Shown in pieces: positions 17,338-26,863 of a DNA stretch of 64,000 nucleotides. The stretch comes from an uncultured Oscillospiraceae bacterium. Lineage in GTDB: Bacteria; Bacillota; Clostridia; Oscillospirales; Ruminococcaceae. The stretch is from assembly GCA_934513685.1 (NCBI GenBank), contig CAKSWY010000008.1, positions 1-64,000 on the forward strand, written 5' to 3'. The position numbers were made by a program, and so were the translations under genes. Below the pieces are notes generated by a model. It did no database searches. It worked only from the letters and a program-made list of their open reading frames with translations, and was not told the origin of the DNA. Numbering within the stretch: the stretch's first letter is position 1; every line of letters starts with the position of its first letter.

Positions 17338-17481
17338 ACGTTTGCTTTTCACCTGCATCCGGAGCCCTCTTTCCGGCATGGCAGGAGAAAATAAATTCGA
17401 GAGGGCGCATCGCAGCGCTTTCCCATCTTCGTAAATACGCCACCACTTAACTTGACAAAGAAAACAAGGAGTGTAAGAACC

Positions 17482-18492
17482 ATGATCAAGAAGTATTACG
17501 ACACCGATTGCAACCTGGGCGTGCTGGACGGCAAGACCGTCGCCGTCATCGGCTTCGGCAGCCAGGGCCATGCTCATTCCATGAACCTGGCCGAGAGCGG
17601 TGTGAAGGTCGTTGTCGGCCTGCGCAAGGGCAGCGCCCACTGGGAGAAGGCGGAGAAGTTCGCCGAGACCAACGAGAACTTCTCCGTTGCCACCATCGAA
17701 GAGGCCGCTCAGGCTGGTGATGTGGTCATGATGCTGGTGCCCGATGAGCTGGCTGCCGACATCTACAACAAGCAGGTCGCTCCCTACATGAAGGAAGGCG
17801 ACACCCTGTGCTTCGCCCACGGCTTCAACATCCACTTCCAGTTCATCAAGCCCCAGCCCAACATCGACGTCATCATGATCGCCCCCAAGGGCCCCGGCCA
17901 CACCGTTCGCAGCCAGTACCTGGAGGGCAAGGGCGTGCCCAGCCTGATCGCTGTGCAGCAGGATTACACCGGTAAGGCCAAGGAGACCGCTCTGGCCTAT
18001 GCTTCCGGCATCGGCGCCGGCCGTGCAGGCATCCTGGAGACCAGCTTCCGTGAGGAGACCGAGACCGACCTGTTCGGCGAGCAGGCCGTTCTGTGCGGCG
18101 GCGTGTGCGAGCTGATGCATGCCGGCTTCGACACTCTGGTTGCCGCTGGCTACGAGCCCGAGATGGCTTACTTCGAGTGCATCCATGAGATGAAGCTGAT
18201 CGTTGACCTGATCAACCAGGGCGGCTTCGGCAAGATGCGTTACTCCATCTCCAACACCGCTGAGTACGGCGATTACCGCACCGGCAAGCGCCTGATCACC
18301 GAGGAGACCCGCAAGGAGATGCGCAAGGTTCTGACCGAGATTCAGGACGGCACCTTCGCCAGCGAGTTCATGACCGAGATGAGCAGCGGCCGCAAGGCTC
18401 ACTTCCTGGCTCAGCGCCGCATCCAGGCCGAGCACCCCGTGGAGAAGGTCGGTGCCGAGCTGCGTGAGATGATGAGCTGGCTGAAGAAGTAA
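17482..18492 (+). CDS. ilvC: Ketol-acid reductoisomerase (class I)
   Basis: A 336-residue enzyme that converts acetolactate and acetohydroxybutyrate to dihydroxy acids using NADPH and Mg2+. The Rossmann motif [13 protein letters not shown] is at residues 24-36 and the metal/substrate part includes [17 protein letters not shown], which carries the conserved acidic ligands. It is the short class I form. The ATG at 17482 follows AAGGAG; an in-frame TTG 30 bp upstream is rejected. Codon use is strongly biased, like that of a highly expressed gene. A strong terminator follows. Confidence 0.97.
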   Translation: MIKKYYDTDCNLGVLDGKTVAVIGFGSQGHAHSMNLAESGVKVVVGLRKGSAHWEKAEKFAETNENFSVATIEEAAQAGDVVMMLVPDELAADIYNKQVAPYMKEGDTLCFAHGFNIHFQFIKPQPNIDVIMIAPKGPGHTVRSQYLEGKGVPSLIAVQQDYTGKAKETALAYASGIGAGRAGILETSFREETETDLFGEQAVLCGGVCELMHAGFDTLVAAGYEPEMAYFECIHEMKLIVDLINQGGFGKMRYSISNTAEYGDYRTGKRLITEETRKEMRKVLTEIQDGTFASEFMTEMSSGRKAHFLAQRRIQAEHPVEKVGAELREMMSWLKK

Positions 18493-18526
18493 GCCCCGCG
18501 CTCCCCTTTTTCCATAAGCGAAAAGC

Positions 18527-18594
18527 AGCGGGCCGGGCATGGCCTGGCGGCATGGGTTCTTCCCGTAGCTGCTTGCCAGCCCGGCCCGCTTTTT
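18527..18594 (+). terminator. Intrinsic terminator between ilvC and ilvD
   Basis: Perfect 12-bp GC-rich stem AGCGGGCCGGGC (18527-18538) with GCCCGGCCCGCT (18579-18590), a 40-nt loop and a T-run. It splits the ilv cluster, so ilvD depends on read-through or its own promoter. Confidence 0.85.
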
Positions 18595-18644
18595 GCTTTT
18601 TAGTTCGACCGTATTTCGTTTTTTTGCAAAGTTAGGAGACAACG

Positions 18645-20303
18645 ATGCGCAGCGATAATGTTACCAAGGGCCCTGAGCGTGCCCCCAACCGGAGCCTGTT
18701 TTACGCTCTGGGCTACACCGACGAAGAACTGGAACGCCCCCTGATCGGCGTGGTCAGCGCCTTCAGTGAGATCGTGCCCGGCCATATGAATCTGGATAAG
18801 CTGGCCGAGGCCGTCAAGGCCGGCGTCCGCATGGCGGGCGGCACCCCCATCCTGATTCCCGCCATTGGCGTGTGCGACGGCATTGCCATGGGCCACATCG
18901 GCATGAAGTATTCTCTGGCCAGCCGTGAGCTGATCTGCGACAGCGTGGAGACCATGTTCATGGCCCATCAGCTGGACGGTCTGGTTCTGGTGCCCAACTG
19001 CGACAAGATCGTGCCCGGCATGGTCATGGCGGCCTGCCGCATGAACGTGCCCGCCGTGGTTTGCAGCGGCGGCCCCATGCTGGCCGGCAGCTACGATGGC
19101 CAGGAGGTCAGCCTGTCCAAGATGTTCGAGGCCGTCGGCGCCTACAAAGCCGGCCTGATCGACGACGCCAAGCTGGATGAATGCACCCATGGTTGCTGCC
19201 CCAGCTGCGGCAGCTGCAGCGGTATGTACACCGCCAACAGCATGAACTGCCTGTGCGAGGCCATCGGCATCGCCCTGCCCGGCAACGGCACCATTCCCGC
19301 CGTGCATTCCCGCCGCCTGCAGCTGGGCAAGCACGCCGGCATGGCCGTGATGGAGATGGTGAAGAAGGGCATCACCGCCCGCGACATCATCAACGAGAAG
19401 AGCATCCGCAATGCTCTGACCTGCGACATGGCCCTGGGCTGCAGCACCAACACCGTGCTGCACCTGCTGGCCATTGCCCATGAGGCCGGTGTGGATCTGG
19501 ATCTGAAGGTCTTTAACGAGATCAGCGCCAAGACCCCCAACCTGTGCCACCTTGCCCCCGCAGGCCCCACCCATATGCCCGAGCTGGACGCAGCCGGCGG
19601 CATTCCCGCCGTGCAGGCTGAGCTGGCCAAGAAGGGCCTGCTGGACCTGAGCCTGCCCACCGTGACCGGCAAGACCGTGGGCGAGAACATCGCCGGTGCG
19701 GTCAACCTGAACCACAACGCCATCCGTCCCATCGACGATCCCTTCAGCCAGACCGGCGGCCTGCAGATCCTGTGGGGCAACATCGCGCCCGACGGCTGCG
19801 TGGTCAAGCGCAGCGCTGTGGCCCCCGAGATGCAGGTTCACAGCGGCCCCGCCCGTGTGTTCAACAGCGAGGATGAGGCCATCGATGCCATCTACAACGG
19901 CCGCATTCATCCCGGCGATGTGGTGGTCATCCGCTACGAAGGCCCCAAGGGCGGCCCCGGTATGCGCGAGATGCTGAATCCCACCAGCGCTCTGGCGGGC
20001 ATGAAGCTGGACACCACCGTGGCCCTCATCACCGACGGCCGCTTCTCCGGCGCTTCCCGCGGTGCGGCCATCGGCCATGTCAGCCCTGAGGCTGCTTCCG
20101 GCGGCCCCATCGGCCTGATCGAGGAGGGCGACACCATCCAGATCGACATTCCCAACGCCAGCATCCATCTGGATGTGAGCGAGGAGGTTCTGGCCGCCCG
20201 CAAGGCCGCCTATGTGCAGCCTGAGCCCAACATCAAGACCGGCTGGCTGGCCCGCTACGCCCGCATGGTCACCAGCGCCAACCTGGGTGCTGTGGTGCAG
20301 TAA
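18645..20303 (+). CDS. ilvD: Dihydroxy-acid dehydratase
   Basis: A 552-residue Fe-S enzyme making the 2-oxo acids that precede valine and isoleucine. It carries the conserved cluster cysteines in [10 protein letters not shown] and in the motif around [17 protein letters not shown] (about residues 184-200), plus the C-terminal [19 protein letters not shown] signature. Length is normal. The ATG at 18645 follows TTAGGAG. It has the same orientation as ilvBNC, but a terminator intervenes. Confidence 0.97.
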   Translation: MRSDNVTKGPERAPNRSLFYALGYTDEELERPLIGVVSAFSEIVPGHMNLDKLAEAVKAGVRMAGGTPILIPAIGVCDGIAMGHIGMKYSLASRELICDSVETMFMAHQLDGLVLVPNCDKIVPGMVMAACRMNVPAVVCSGGPMLAGSYDGQEVSLSKMFEAVGAYKAGLIDDAKLDECTHGCCPSCGSCSGMYTANSMNCLCEAIGIALPGNGTIPAVHSRRLQLGKHAGMAVMEMVKKGITARDIINEKSIRNALTCDMALGCSTNTVLHLLAIAHEAGVDLDLKVFNEISAKTPNLCHLAPAGPTHMPELDAAGGIPAVQAELAKKGLLDLSLPTVTGKTVGENIAGAVNLNHNAIRPIDDPFSQTGGLQILWGNIAPDGCVVKRSAVAPEMQVHSGPARVFNSEDEAIDAIYNGRIHPGDVVVIRYEGPKGGPGMREMLNPTSALAGMKLDTTVALITDGRFSGASRGAAIGHVSPEAASGGPIGLIEEGDTIQIDIPNASIHLDVSEEVLAARKAAYVQPEPNIKTGWLARYARMVTSANLGAVVQ

Positions 20304-20377
20304 GCGGTTTGTTTTCGGTTCTCTGCTTTTTAGTGGTACCTGAAGCGGTTGCTGCCATGCTGTAACGATTGATTGAA

Positions 20378-20420
20378 CTCCCCGTACTGCCTTTTTGTAA
20401 GGGCAGTGCGGGGAGTTTTT
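20378..20420 (+). terminator. Terminator after ilvD
   Basis: A 14-bp stem CTCCCCGTACTGCC (20378-20391) with GGCAGTGCGGGGAG (20402-20415), then TTTTT. The rest of the 316-bp gap to the next gene shows no coding or other motif. Confidence 0.85.
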
Positions 20421-20619
20421 GTTTGTGTCTGCTCGTGTTTTTTGTAGAATCCGCGGTGACAGATGCACGGCACAGTTCGGCTCTGTCTGATTCGTCAGAA
20501 ACAGCCTTCTTTTCGATTGTCCTGGCTTGTCTTTTTCGCTGTAAGGTTGTACTTGGCGGAATAAATTGCATATTACAACAGAAAAGCCCTAACCATTGTA
20601 CATGGTCAAGGCTTTATTT

Positions 20620-21144
20620 TTACTGTACTTCTTCTATTTCGCCAGTGTCTTTGTCTACATGATATTCTTTAAGCAGCATACCACTGAAAAGCAATTTTGC
20701 GTCATGTTCTTCTTTGTCAACATATTCATATACAGACACATCCAGCAGATTTCCCACAACGGAGATTTTGGTTGTTGTTTTGTAATTGAAGTTGACAATT
20801 GCATGGATTTCGTCGTCACTCTTGAAATACTTTTTGTAGTAGTCCAACGCATAGTCTTCCATTTGGATATTTTCTGCAATTGTTGCAATTCGCCAATTTC
20901 CAGTAACATCATTGCGAACCTTGGTAACTACAAAGTTTATATCGTCTTTGGCTTCGCTTTCAATTTGCGTTTTCTCAGACTGCTGTTCCGTTGAAACGGC
21001 AGTATCTTTTACTTCACCCGCTGCCTCCTCCTTTGATCCTGCGTTCCCTGCAGCAGAAAGCAAAATGACAACAATGATTACCCAAAACCACCACTTCTTA
21101 AAAATCGGTTTCTTGCCTTTGCTTTTTGCTTCTTTTTCTTTCAT
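20620..21144 (-). CDS. Membrane-anchored protein of unknown function, AT-rich
   Basis: A 174-residue protein. After a basic N-terminus (MKEKEAKSKGKK) there is one hydrophobic segment, WWFWVIIVVILLSAAG (residues 18-33), then an acidic low-complexity linker and a soluble domain (about 70-174) with TKVRNDVTGNWRIATIAE and VVGNLLDVSVYEY. I do not recognise the family; an extracytoplasmic domain on a single anchor is likely. A GGAGG site precedes the ATG. Base composition and codon use (many A/T-ending codons) differ sharply from the neighbours, which suggests transfer, as does the adjacent ribbon-helix-helix gene. Confidence 0.75.
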   Translation of the reverse strand: MKEKEAKSKGKKPIFKKWWFWVIIVVILLSAAGNAGSKEEAAGEVKDTAVSTEQQSEKTQIESEAKDDINFVVTKVRNDVTGNWRIATIAENIQMEDYALDYYKKYFKSDDEIHAIVNFNYKTTTKISVVGNLLDVSVYEYVDKEEHDAKLLFSGMLLKEYHVDKDTGEIEEVQ

Positions 21145-21294
21145 GATACCCTACCTCCGAGTTCATTTGATATTAAACATTATATCAATTTGTAACACAA
21201 AAGTATAGTGTATTATAAACTCAATTTTGTGTTATAGTTTTATGCAGATTGTCAACTCTATAATGTACCTAAAAGAAGCATGGGGGATTGCATT

Positions 21295-21474
21295 ATGGAG
21301 AAATTTATCGTGACGCCCAAAGAAGATACAAGTGTCACAATGACAATTCGCATTGATCGGGCGTTGCAGGAAAGATACAATGAATTATCAGCAAAAACAA
21401 ATCGTTCGAGAAACGAACTGATCAGCATGGCTTTGCGATACGCTTTGGATCACATGGAACTGAAAGATGAATAA
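21295..21474 (+). CDS. Small ribbon-helix-helix (CopG/Arc-like) DNA-binding protein
   Basis: A 59-residue protein. TSVTMTIRIDRALQERYNEL followed by SRNELISMALRYALDHM fits one beta strand and two helices of the ribbon-helix-helix fold that binds DNA as a dimer. The ATG at 21295 has GGGGGA about 8 bases upstream; an in-frame ATG at 21280 would add five residues. It is AT-rich like its divergent neighbour, and such proteins commonly repress themselves or an adjacent mobile gene. No toxin partner is evident. Confidence 0.7.
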   Translation: MEKFIVTPKEDTSVTMTIRIDRALQERYNELSAKTNRSRNELISMALRYALDHMELKDE

Positions 21475-21832
21475 TGACCCAATGAGAGCCTTTGGATTTT
21501 ATCCTCAGGCTCTTAATTATTTATATACGTATGCGCGTTCACACACCTGCCCCATTCCGCTTTGTTTCCAGTTGCCTGCATCGTCAATGCGCTGGCGGAT
21601 TTTGTCATTCTCCTTGCATGGCATATGGAGCAATTCTTAAGAAATCTGTATCCAGCCCCATTTTTTCAACGATTTTCGATCATTTTCACAATTTACACCA
21701 CAATTTGAAACTTTTTTGTCATTTTCATCTTTTCCGCACCTGCTTTTTATGCTACAATACTTTTCGTAAGGCGGCGCAGATTTTCCTGCACGCACAATTG
21801 CTCCAAAACCACATTTGAAAGAAGGTATTCTC
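21475..21832. other. AT-rich gap without a recognisable gene
   Basis: About 360 bp between the ribbon-helix-helix gene and the DUF3048 lipoprotein. Open frames exist but none has a ribosome site or family resemblance. It carries many TTTTC/AATTT tracts (about 21660-21770) that probably contain the lipoprotein promoter; I cannot place it with confidence. Confidence 0.5.
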
Positions 21833-23074
21833 TTGCGGCGTGTAGTTTCTTTGCTGCTGGTTCTGGCCCTGGCAACGGGCCTGTTCACTGCCTGCGGCTC
21901 TTCCGCTTCCTCGGAAGCGGCCCCCACCGCTACCCCGGAACCGACGGCGACTCCGGAACCGACTCCGGTTCCCCTGAACCCCAACCCGCTCACCGGCCTG
22001 GAAAAGGCGGCCGACTATCCCAACGGCAAGCGCCCGGTTGCGGTGATGGTGAACAACATCAAGTCCAGTTCCGGCAACGATGCCTTCCCTCAGTGGGGCA
22101 TTGGCGACGCCGACCTGCTGTATGAAATCGTCACCGAGGGCGGCATTACCCGCCTGATGGCGGTATTCTCCGATTACACCAAGATGCCCACCGTTGGCCC
22201 CGTGCGCTCCGCCCGCGACCAGCACGTGCAGCTGATGATGCCCTATCAGGCTCTGTATGTGCACGAGGGCGCCAGCATTTTTGCCGCCCGCCTGATGCGG
22301 GAGCCTGTGGCCAAATACGGCCTGTACAGCTACGACCCCAACGATTACAGCACCTACGATTATACCGCCACCGACCTGTACAACGCAGGCCCCTTCGGCA
22401 CGGTGGTAAAGTGGGACCAGCAGCGCATGGCCAGCCGCAGCCAGGAGATGTGCGCCTACACCAGCGGCGAGCTGGTGGCCAACGCGGTGGCCAAGGGCGC
22501 AGACGACAACTTTGAGCCTTCCCCCATCTTCAACTTTGTGCGGTACGATGAGCCTGCCCGGGAACTGACCGGGAACGCCGCCAATGAGATGCATTTCCAG
22601 TACTCCAGCAGCTATTATTCCGGCTTCAGCTACGACGCCGCCAGCGGCACCTACCTGAAAACCAACACCAAGGGCGGACCCCACATTGACGGCAACACCG
22701 GCGAGCAGCTGAGCTTTACCAACGTTCTGCTGCTGTTTGCGGACATCAAGCCGTACAGCCAGCTGGGCTACGATGCCGGTATGCTCACCCACGTGGAATA
22801 CAGCTGGGGCGGCGTTGGCTACTACTTCTGCGGCGGCAAGATGGAACCCATCCGCTGGCTGAAGGGCCTGCCCACCGATCCCCTGCGCATTGTGGACAAT
22901 CAGGGCAACGAGATCGACGTGGAGATCAACTGCGGCAAGACCTACATCGGCTTCTCCGATTATGGAATGTACGATTACTGCACCGTGGATGGCCGCAGCA
23001 TGAACGCTGAAATTGAAGAGGCCCCCACCGTGGACGAAAATCTGAGCAGCGACAATCAGGAAGCTGCCGATTGA
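21833..23074 (+). CDS. DUF3048 (YerB-like) lipoprotein
   Basis: A 413-residue exported protein. The N-terminus RRVVSLLLVLALATGLFTAC is a lipoprotein signal with the lipobox ending at Cys21. A Pro/Thr-rich spacer (PTATPEPTATPEPTPVP) precedes the DUF3048 domains, recognisable by NPLTGLEKAADYPNGKRPVAVMVNN-type sequence and VGPVRSARDQHVQL. B. subtilis YerB is the closest named relative and its function is unknown. The start is the TTG at 21833 with GAAGG 8-12 bases upstream; the frame extends further up but without a better site. Confidence 0.88.
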   Translation: MRRVVSLLLVLALATGLFTACGSSASSEAAPTATPEPTATPEPTPVPLNPNPLTGLEKAADYPNGKRPVAVMVNNIKSSSGNDAFPQWGIGDADLLYEIVTEGGITRLMAVFSDYTKMPTVGPVRSARDQHVQLMMPYQALYVHEGASIFAARLMREPVAKYGLYSYDPNDYSTYDYTATDLYNAGPFGTVVKWDQQRMASRSQEMCAYTSGELVANAVAKGADDNFEPSPIFNFVRYDEPARELTGNAANEMHFQYSSSYYSGFSYDAASGTYLKTNTKGGPHIDGNTGEQLSFTNVLLLFADIKPYSQLGYDAGMLTHVEYSWGGVGYYFCGGKMEPIRWLKGLPTDPLRIVDNQGNEIDVEINCGKTYIGFSDYGMYDYCTVDGRSMNAEIEEAPTVDENLSSDNQEAAD

Positions 23075-23159
23075 TTTTTGCTCTGTATGGAGCTGAACAG
23101 CCCCGTTTTTCCCCGGCCGATCGTTCCGTATACTTTCTAAAAATGAAACAACGCACAAA

Positions 23160-23196
23160 CAGGGTGTCAGAATCCAGATTCCGGCACCCTGTTTTC
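23160..23196 (+). terminator. Terminator after the DUF3048 gene
   Basis: Stem CAGGGTGTCAGAAT (23160-23173) with ATTCCGGCACCCTG (23178-23191) with one mismatch and one G-T pair, then TTTTCG. The convergent LysR gene ends 30 bp further on. Confidence 0.75.
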
Positions 23197-23224
23197 GTTT
23201 TTTCGAGATTATGTTTTTGGTTGG

Positions 23225-24109
23225 TTACAAATAGCACTCCAACTCCGGCTGCCCGGCCAAACCCTGCCGCATGGCTTCCAGAAAATCATCCATCAGGGGC
23301 TTTCGGGTTTGCCCCAGCAGCGCGTAAATAATTCGGTCCGGCGGGCCCTGCTCCAGCTTGCATCGCTGAATGCCCTGCCCCTGCGGCAGGCGGCGCGCCA
23401 CCGAGGCCGGAACCACCGCCCAGGCCCCTTCGTCCAGCAGCAGATCCTCCATCCAGGCCATCTGATCCAGCAGCACCGTGGCCTGCACATCCGGCCCGAA
23501 CCAGTAGTCATGCCATTGGTCGCACCCTGGATACCAGGGCATCCGCACCTCCCGCACCGGATCCAGTGCCGACGGCAGCATGGTCCCCGCCGGGGCCGGG
23601 CCGTTCATAACCAGCACCATTGGCTCCCGGAACACCGGCAGGCTTTCCACCCGGGGATGGTACATCCGGTCCGAGATGATGGCCAGATCCACCAGACCAA
23701 GCCCCACATCGTCGTACCCAATGCGGGAGGTGCAGGTGTGGTATCGCACCCGGGCGTCCGGCCGAAGCTGCAAAAAGCGCCGCAGCACCGGGCCAAGCAG
23801 GTAGGTGCTCACGCTGACAATGGACTCCAGCCGCAGTGTGACGGAGCCATTGAGTTTTTTCAGGTCCTTGGCTTCCTGCCAGATGGCCAACCATTTTTCC
23901 GCCACCGGAACAAAGGCCCGCCCCTGCGCGGTCAGCTCCACACTGCGGCGGCCCCGGCCCCGCTGCAGCAGCGGGTACCCCAATTCCTCTTCCAGCACAC
24001 CCAGCCGCCGGCTGAGGGCCGGCTGTGTGATGAACAGCTGCTGTGCCGCGCCGGACACAGTGCCGCACCGCACCACCGCCAAAAAGGCTTCCAGCTCTGA
24101 TTGTGTCAT
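23225..24109 (-). CDS. LysR family transcriptional regulator
   Basis: A 294-residue protein with an N-terminal LysR winged helix (LEAFLAVVRCGTVSGAAQQLF with ITQPALSRRLGVLEEELG, residues about 6-45) and a periplasmic-binding-like effector domain. The ATG at 24109 follows AGGAG. It is divergent from a MATE pump gene with a LysR-type T-N11-A box between them, so it probably controls that pump. The effector is unknown. Confidence 0.9.
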   Translation of the reverse strand: MTQSELEAFLAVVRCGTVSGAAQQLFITQPALSRRLGVLEEELGYPLLQRGRGRRSVELTAQGRAFVPVAEKWLAIWQEAKDLKKLNGSVTLRLESIVSVSTYLLGPVLRRFLQLRPDARVRYHTCTSRIGYDDVGLGLVDLAIISDRMYHPRVESLPVFREPMVLVMNGPAPAGTMLPSALDPVREVRMPWYPGCDQWHDYWFGPDVQATVLLDQMAWMEDLLLDEGAWAVVPASVARRLPQGQGIQRCKLEQGPPDRIIYALLGQTRKPLMDDFLEAMRQGLAGQPELECYL

Positions 24110-24185
24110 CCTTGGTTTCTCCTTTCTGTTTTTTCGATTCAGCGTCAAAGCCCGGCGGCCGTGCCGGGCTTGTTTTTACTCCAAA

Positions 24186-24208
24186 ATTATAAGTTTTGCT
24201 TATATAAT
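24186..24208. promoter_or_regulatory. LysR box and overlapping divergent -10 elements
   Basis: ATAAG-TTTTG-CTTAT (24189-24203) is a 5-bp inverted repeat with a T-N11-A core, the classic LysR recognition form. TATAAT on the plus strand (24203-24208) and TATAAT on the minus strand (24186-24191) overlap its two ends. The -35 boxes are weak. Confidence 0.65.
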
Positions 24209-24332
24209 AGCAAGAAAATTCGCATTTTACAAATATATTCTTCTGTGGTACCCTTGGTTCGTGGCCATTCCGCACCGGTTTTTCTTCCCGCGGCGGCGTG
24301 GCAAAATTCCACAGAAGAGGATGTCGAACTCC

Positions 24333-25673
24333 ATGACTCAAACGCAAAATCTCACATCCGGCCCCATTGCGCGGCAGCTGGTCACGCTGGCCCTTCCGCT
24401 GCTGATTGGCAACATTCTTCAGCAGTTCTACAACACCATCGACAGCTTCATCGTTGGCCGGTACGTGGGCCTGGACGCCTTTGCCGCCATCGGAATTGCG
24501 GGCACGGTGATGAACCTGTTCGTGTTCGTGCTCAGCGGCTTCTGCGCCGGCATCTCCATCATTCTGGCCCAGTTCTTCGGCCGGGACGACTTCGCCGGTT
24601 TCCGTCAGGAGGTCTGGCTGGCCACGGCTCTGGGGGTGGGCGGCACCGCCGTCATCAGCCTGATCGGCTTTGCGGCCATGTCGCCGCTGCTTCGCCTGAT
24701 CCAGACCCCGGCCGACCTGCGTGTGCTCGTTGCGGGCTATCTGCGCATCATCTTTCTGGGGCTTGTCACCACCTATCTTTACAACCTGTGCGCCTCTGCT
24801 CTGCGCTCGGCCGGCAATTCTGCTGCGGCTCTGGCGGCTCTGGCCGTGGCCATGGCGGCCAACCTGGTGCTGGATCTGCTGTTTGTGGTTCGTTTCGGCA
24901 TGGGCGTTGAAGGGGCGGCTCTGGCCACCGTGCTGGCCCAGCTGCTCTCGGTCATTCTCTGTGTGATTTACTGGAAAACCCGCTTCCCCCACCTGATGTG
25001 CGGCCCGGCCGACCTGAAATACGACCACCAGCTGGCGGCCCAGTCGGCCAACTACGGGCTGGTGTCGGCCCTGCATCAATCCAGCCTGTACATCGGCAAG
25101 CTGCTGGTTCAGGGCGCGGTGAACAGCATGGGCACCCAGGTGATTGCAGCCTATACCGCCACCACCCGCATTGAGGGCTTCGCCAATTCCTTCGGCGACA
25201 GCGGCTCTGCGGCGCTCTCCATTTTTGTGGCCCAAAACGAGGGCGCCGGCAAGCGTGAGCGCACCCAGCAGGGCTTCCGCATCGGCTTTGGCCTGATGAT
25301 GGGGCTGGTGCTCACCATTTCCGTCATCATGGCCCTACTTGCCGCCCCCTGCAGCGCCCTGCTCATCGGCTCCGGGCAGGAGGCCTCGGTGGCCAGCGCC
25401 GTTGGCTATCTGCGGCTCATCTCGGTGTTCTACTTCCTGTGCTTTACCGGCAATGTGTTTGTGGGTTATTACCGCGGCCGCGGCATGGTTCAGGTGCCGG
25501 TCATCGGCACCTGCCTGCACATCACGGTGCGGGTCATCCTCTCGTACCTGCTGGCCGGCCGCATGGGCCTGCGCGCCGTTGCGCTGGCCACCGGCATTGG
25601 CTGGATGTTCGTTGTGCTGTACCACTCGTCGGTGTATCGCCGCCTGCGCAAGCAGGACGCTGCGGCACAGTAA
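24333..25673 (+). CDS. MATE family efflux protein
   Basis: A 446-residue polytopic protein with about 12 membrane helices. PIARQLVTLALPLLIGNILQQFYNTIDSFIVGRYVG-type opening sequence and QNEGAGKRERTQQGFRIG at the start of the second half identify the MATE/MatE (NorM/DinF) family. It is distinct from the MATE at 13.3 kb. The ATG at 24333 is chosen by family alignment; an ATG at 24321 sits too close to AAGAGG. Probably under the divergent LysR regulator. Confidence 0.92.
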   Translation: MTQTQNLTSGPIARQLVTLALPLLIGNILQQFYNTIDSFIVGRYVGLDAFAAIGIAGTVMNLFVFVLSGFCAGISIILAQFFGRDDFAGFRQEVWLATALGVGGTAVISLIGFAAMSPLLRLIQTPADLRVLVAGYLRIIFLGLVTTYLYNLCASALRSAGNSAAALAALAVAMAANLVLDLLFVVRFGMGVEGAALATVLAQLLSVILCVIYWKTRFPHLMCGPADLKYDHQLAAQSANYGLVSALHQSSLYIGKLLVQGAVNSMGTQVIAAYTATTRIEGFANSFGDSGSAALSIFVAQNEGAGKRERTQQGFRIGFGLMMGLVLTISVIMALLAAPCSALLIGSGQEASVASAVGYLRLISVFYFLCFTGNVFVGYYRGRGMVQVPVIGTCLHITVRVILSYLLAGRMGLRAVALATGIGWMFVVLYHSSVYRRLRKQDAAAQ

Positions 25674-25694
25674 CTTTTCTTTTCTCGCACAGCC

Positions 25695-25735
25695 AAAAAG
25701 GGCAGGATGCGCAAAACATCCTGCCCTTTTTGCTT
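25695..25735. terminator. Bidirectional terminator
   Basis: Perfect 15-bp stem AAAAAGGGCAGGATG (25695-25709) with CATCCTGCCCTTTTT (25717-25731). It can end transcription of the MATE gene and of the convergent minus-strand operon. Confidence 0.9.
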
Positions 25736-25766
25736 TTTATGCCTCATCGCGGCCCATCGGGTCAAT

Positions 25767-26060
25767 TCACCGAAAAGCAGCGCAGTTTGCTCGCTTGTGC
25801 GGCTTTTCCAGGCAGGCGCCAATGGCCATACTCACCAGCATTGCCAGCGAAAGGCCCAGCCCCAGATTCTCCATTCCGCCAAATGTGGTGGCCATCGTCA
25901 CACCCAGGCACATTCCAAGGCACATACCCTCCGTGCTGTAATCCTGCCGGGCTTCCTCCCGGTTCTGCTGTTTGCTGTGGCGAACGCACAGCACCGCCAC
26001 GGCTACGCCCGCCAGCACCCAGGGGAATGCCGCACGCACAAAGTCCAGAAGCGCGTTCAT
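25767..26060 (-). CDS. Small two-helix membrane protein of unknown function
   Basis: A 97-residue protein with hydrophobic segments at about residues 9-26 (FPWVLAGVAVAVLCV) and 48-83 (LGMCLGVTMATT and LGLGLSLAMLVSMAIGACL), separated by a charged loop (RHSKQQNREEARQD). I do not recognise a family. The ATG at 26060 is one base after the TGA of the upstream hydrolase gene, so the two are translationally coupled. Confidence 0.7.
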   Translation of the reverse strand: MNALLDFVRAAFPWVLAGVAVAVLCVRHSKQQNREEARQDYSTEGMCLGMCLGVTMATTFGGMENLGLGLSLAMLVSMAIGACLEKPHKRANCAAFR

Positions 26061-26061
26061 T

Positions 26062-26712
26062 TCAATCCATCACCTCTCGTTCGGTGGGTTCGGCTGCAAG
26101 CTCCGCTGTGTTGGTCCGGACCCACGCATCCAGAACCTGCATCTGCTCCTCCGTATGGAACCAGTGCTCGCCGTTCTCCATCACGGTGAGAGCCGCACCG
26201 GTGCGCCGGGCAAAGGCTTCCACCGTTTCGCGGGGCATGAGGGCGTCCCCGCTGCCGTACAAAATCGCCGTGGGCACCCGCCACTGAATCGGGTGCTGTC
26301 GCACATCCTGCAGATACCGCCAGGACAGGGTCTCGCCAAATTCCGTTTTGATCTCGCCCCACTGCCGCAGTTCCGGTTCGGTGACGCCTGCCCCGGCCAT
26401 CATCGCTTCGATCAGCTGCTCCATATCCACCACGGGGGAGATGAACAGCGCCCGGTCCACCTGGGTTTCATCCAGCGCCTGCATGGCAAAAAACGCCCCA
26501 ATGCTGTTGGCGATCAGCAGAAGTTTTGTGCCCTCCCGCCGGGCTGCTTCAAAATAGGGCAGGAATTCCTCCCGGGCCTCCCAGGGGGTCTGCGCCCGGT
26601 AATCGAACCCGGTCACGCGCCAACCCGGAAGCAAGGCCCGGTAATGTTCTGCCTCCTGGGCGTTTCCGCCCTTGCCGTGCAGGTAAATCGCCTGCCACTG
26701 TACCTGCTGCAT
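26062..26712 (-). CDS. Alpha/beta hydrolase fold protein
   Basis: A 216-residue single-domain hydrolase. A probable triad can be read: S70 in LLIANSIGAF (a variant G-x-S-x-G elbow with Ala first), D156 in YGSGDALMP and H183 in ENGEHWFH. YLHGKGGNAQEAEHY (residues 10-24) is the oxyanion-loop start. The size and short lid suggest a small carboxylesterase or thioesterase; the substrate is unknown. It is followed without a gap by a small membrane protein. Confidence 0.85.
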   Translation of the reverse strand: MQQVQWQAIYLHGKGGNAQEAEHYRALLPGWRVTGFDYRAQTPWEAREEFLPYFEAARREGTKLLLIANSIGAFFAMQALDETQVDRALFISPVVDMEQLIEAMMAGAGVTEPELRQWGEIKTEFGETLSWRYLQDVRQHPIQWRVPTAILYGSGDALMPRETVEAFARRTGAALTVMENGEHWFHTEEQMQVLDAWVRTNTAELAAEPTEREVMD

Positions 26713-26791
26713 CGTTATTCACCTCACTGTTCGATTTACGAAGTTTCTTTCTGTATAAGCGTTATAGCACCGACTTGCATCCAAATTGCAA

Positions 26792-26835
26792 AAAGCAGCG
26801 GCGTTTTTCCGCAAAATGAGAAACGCCGCTGCTTT
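26792..26835 (-). terminator. Terminator after the DUF815 gene
   Basis: Perfect 15-bp stem AAAGCAGCGGCGTTT (26792-26806) with AAACGCCGCTGCTTT (26821-26835), with a T-run on the minus strand. Confidence 0.85.
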
Positions 26836-26863
26836 AGAATCATTTTCAGGGTTCAGAGGCCGG

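Noticed and set aside
16813..20468. Long minus-strand open frames over ilvN, ilvC and ilvD
   Set aside because: Shadows of highly biased codon use in the ilv genes; low-complexity His/Gly/Leu composition.
21492..21818. 108-codon open frame after the ribbon-helix-helix gene
   Set aside because: No ribosome site; Phe/His/Cys-rich composition from AT-rich noncoding sequence.
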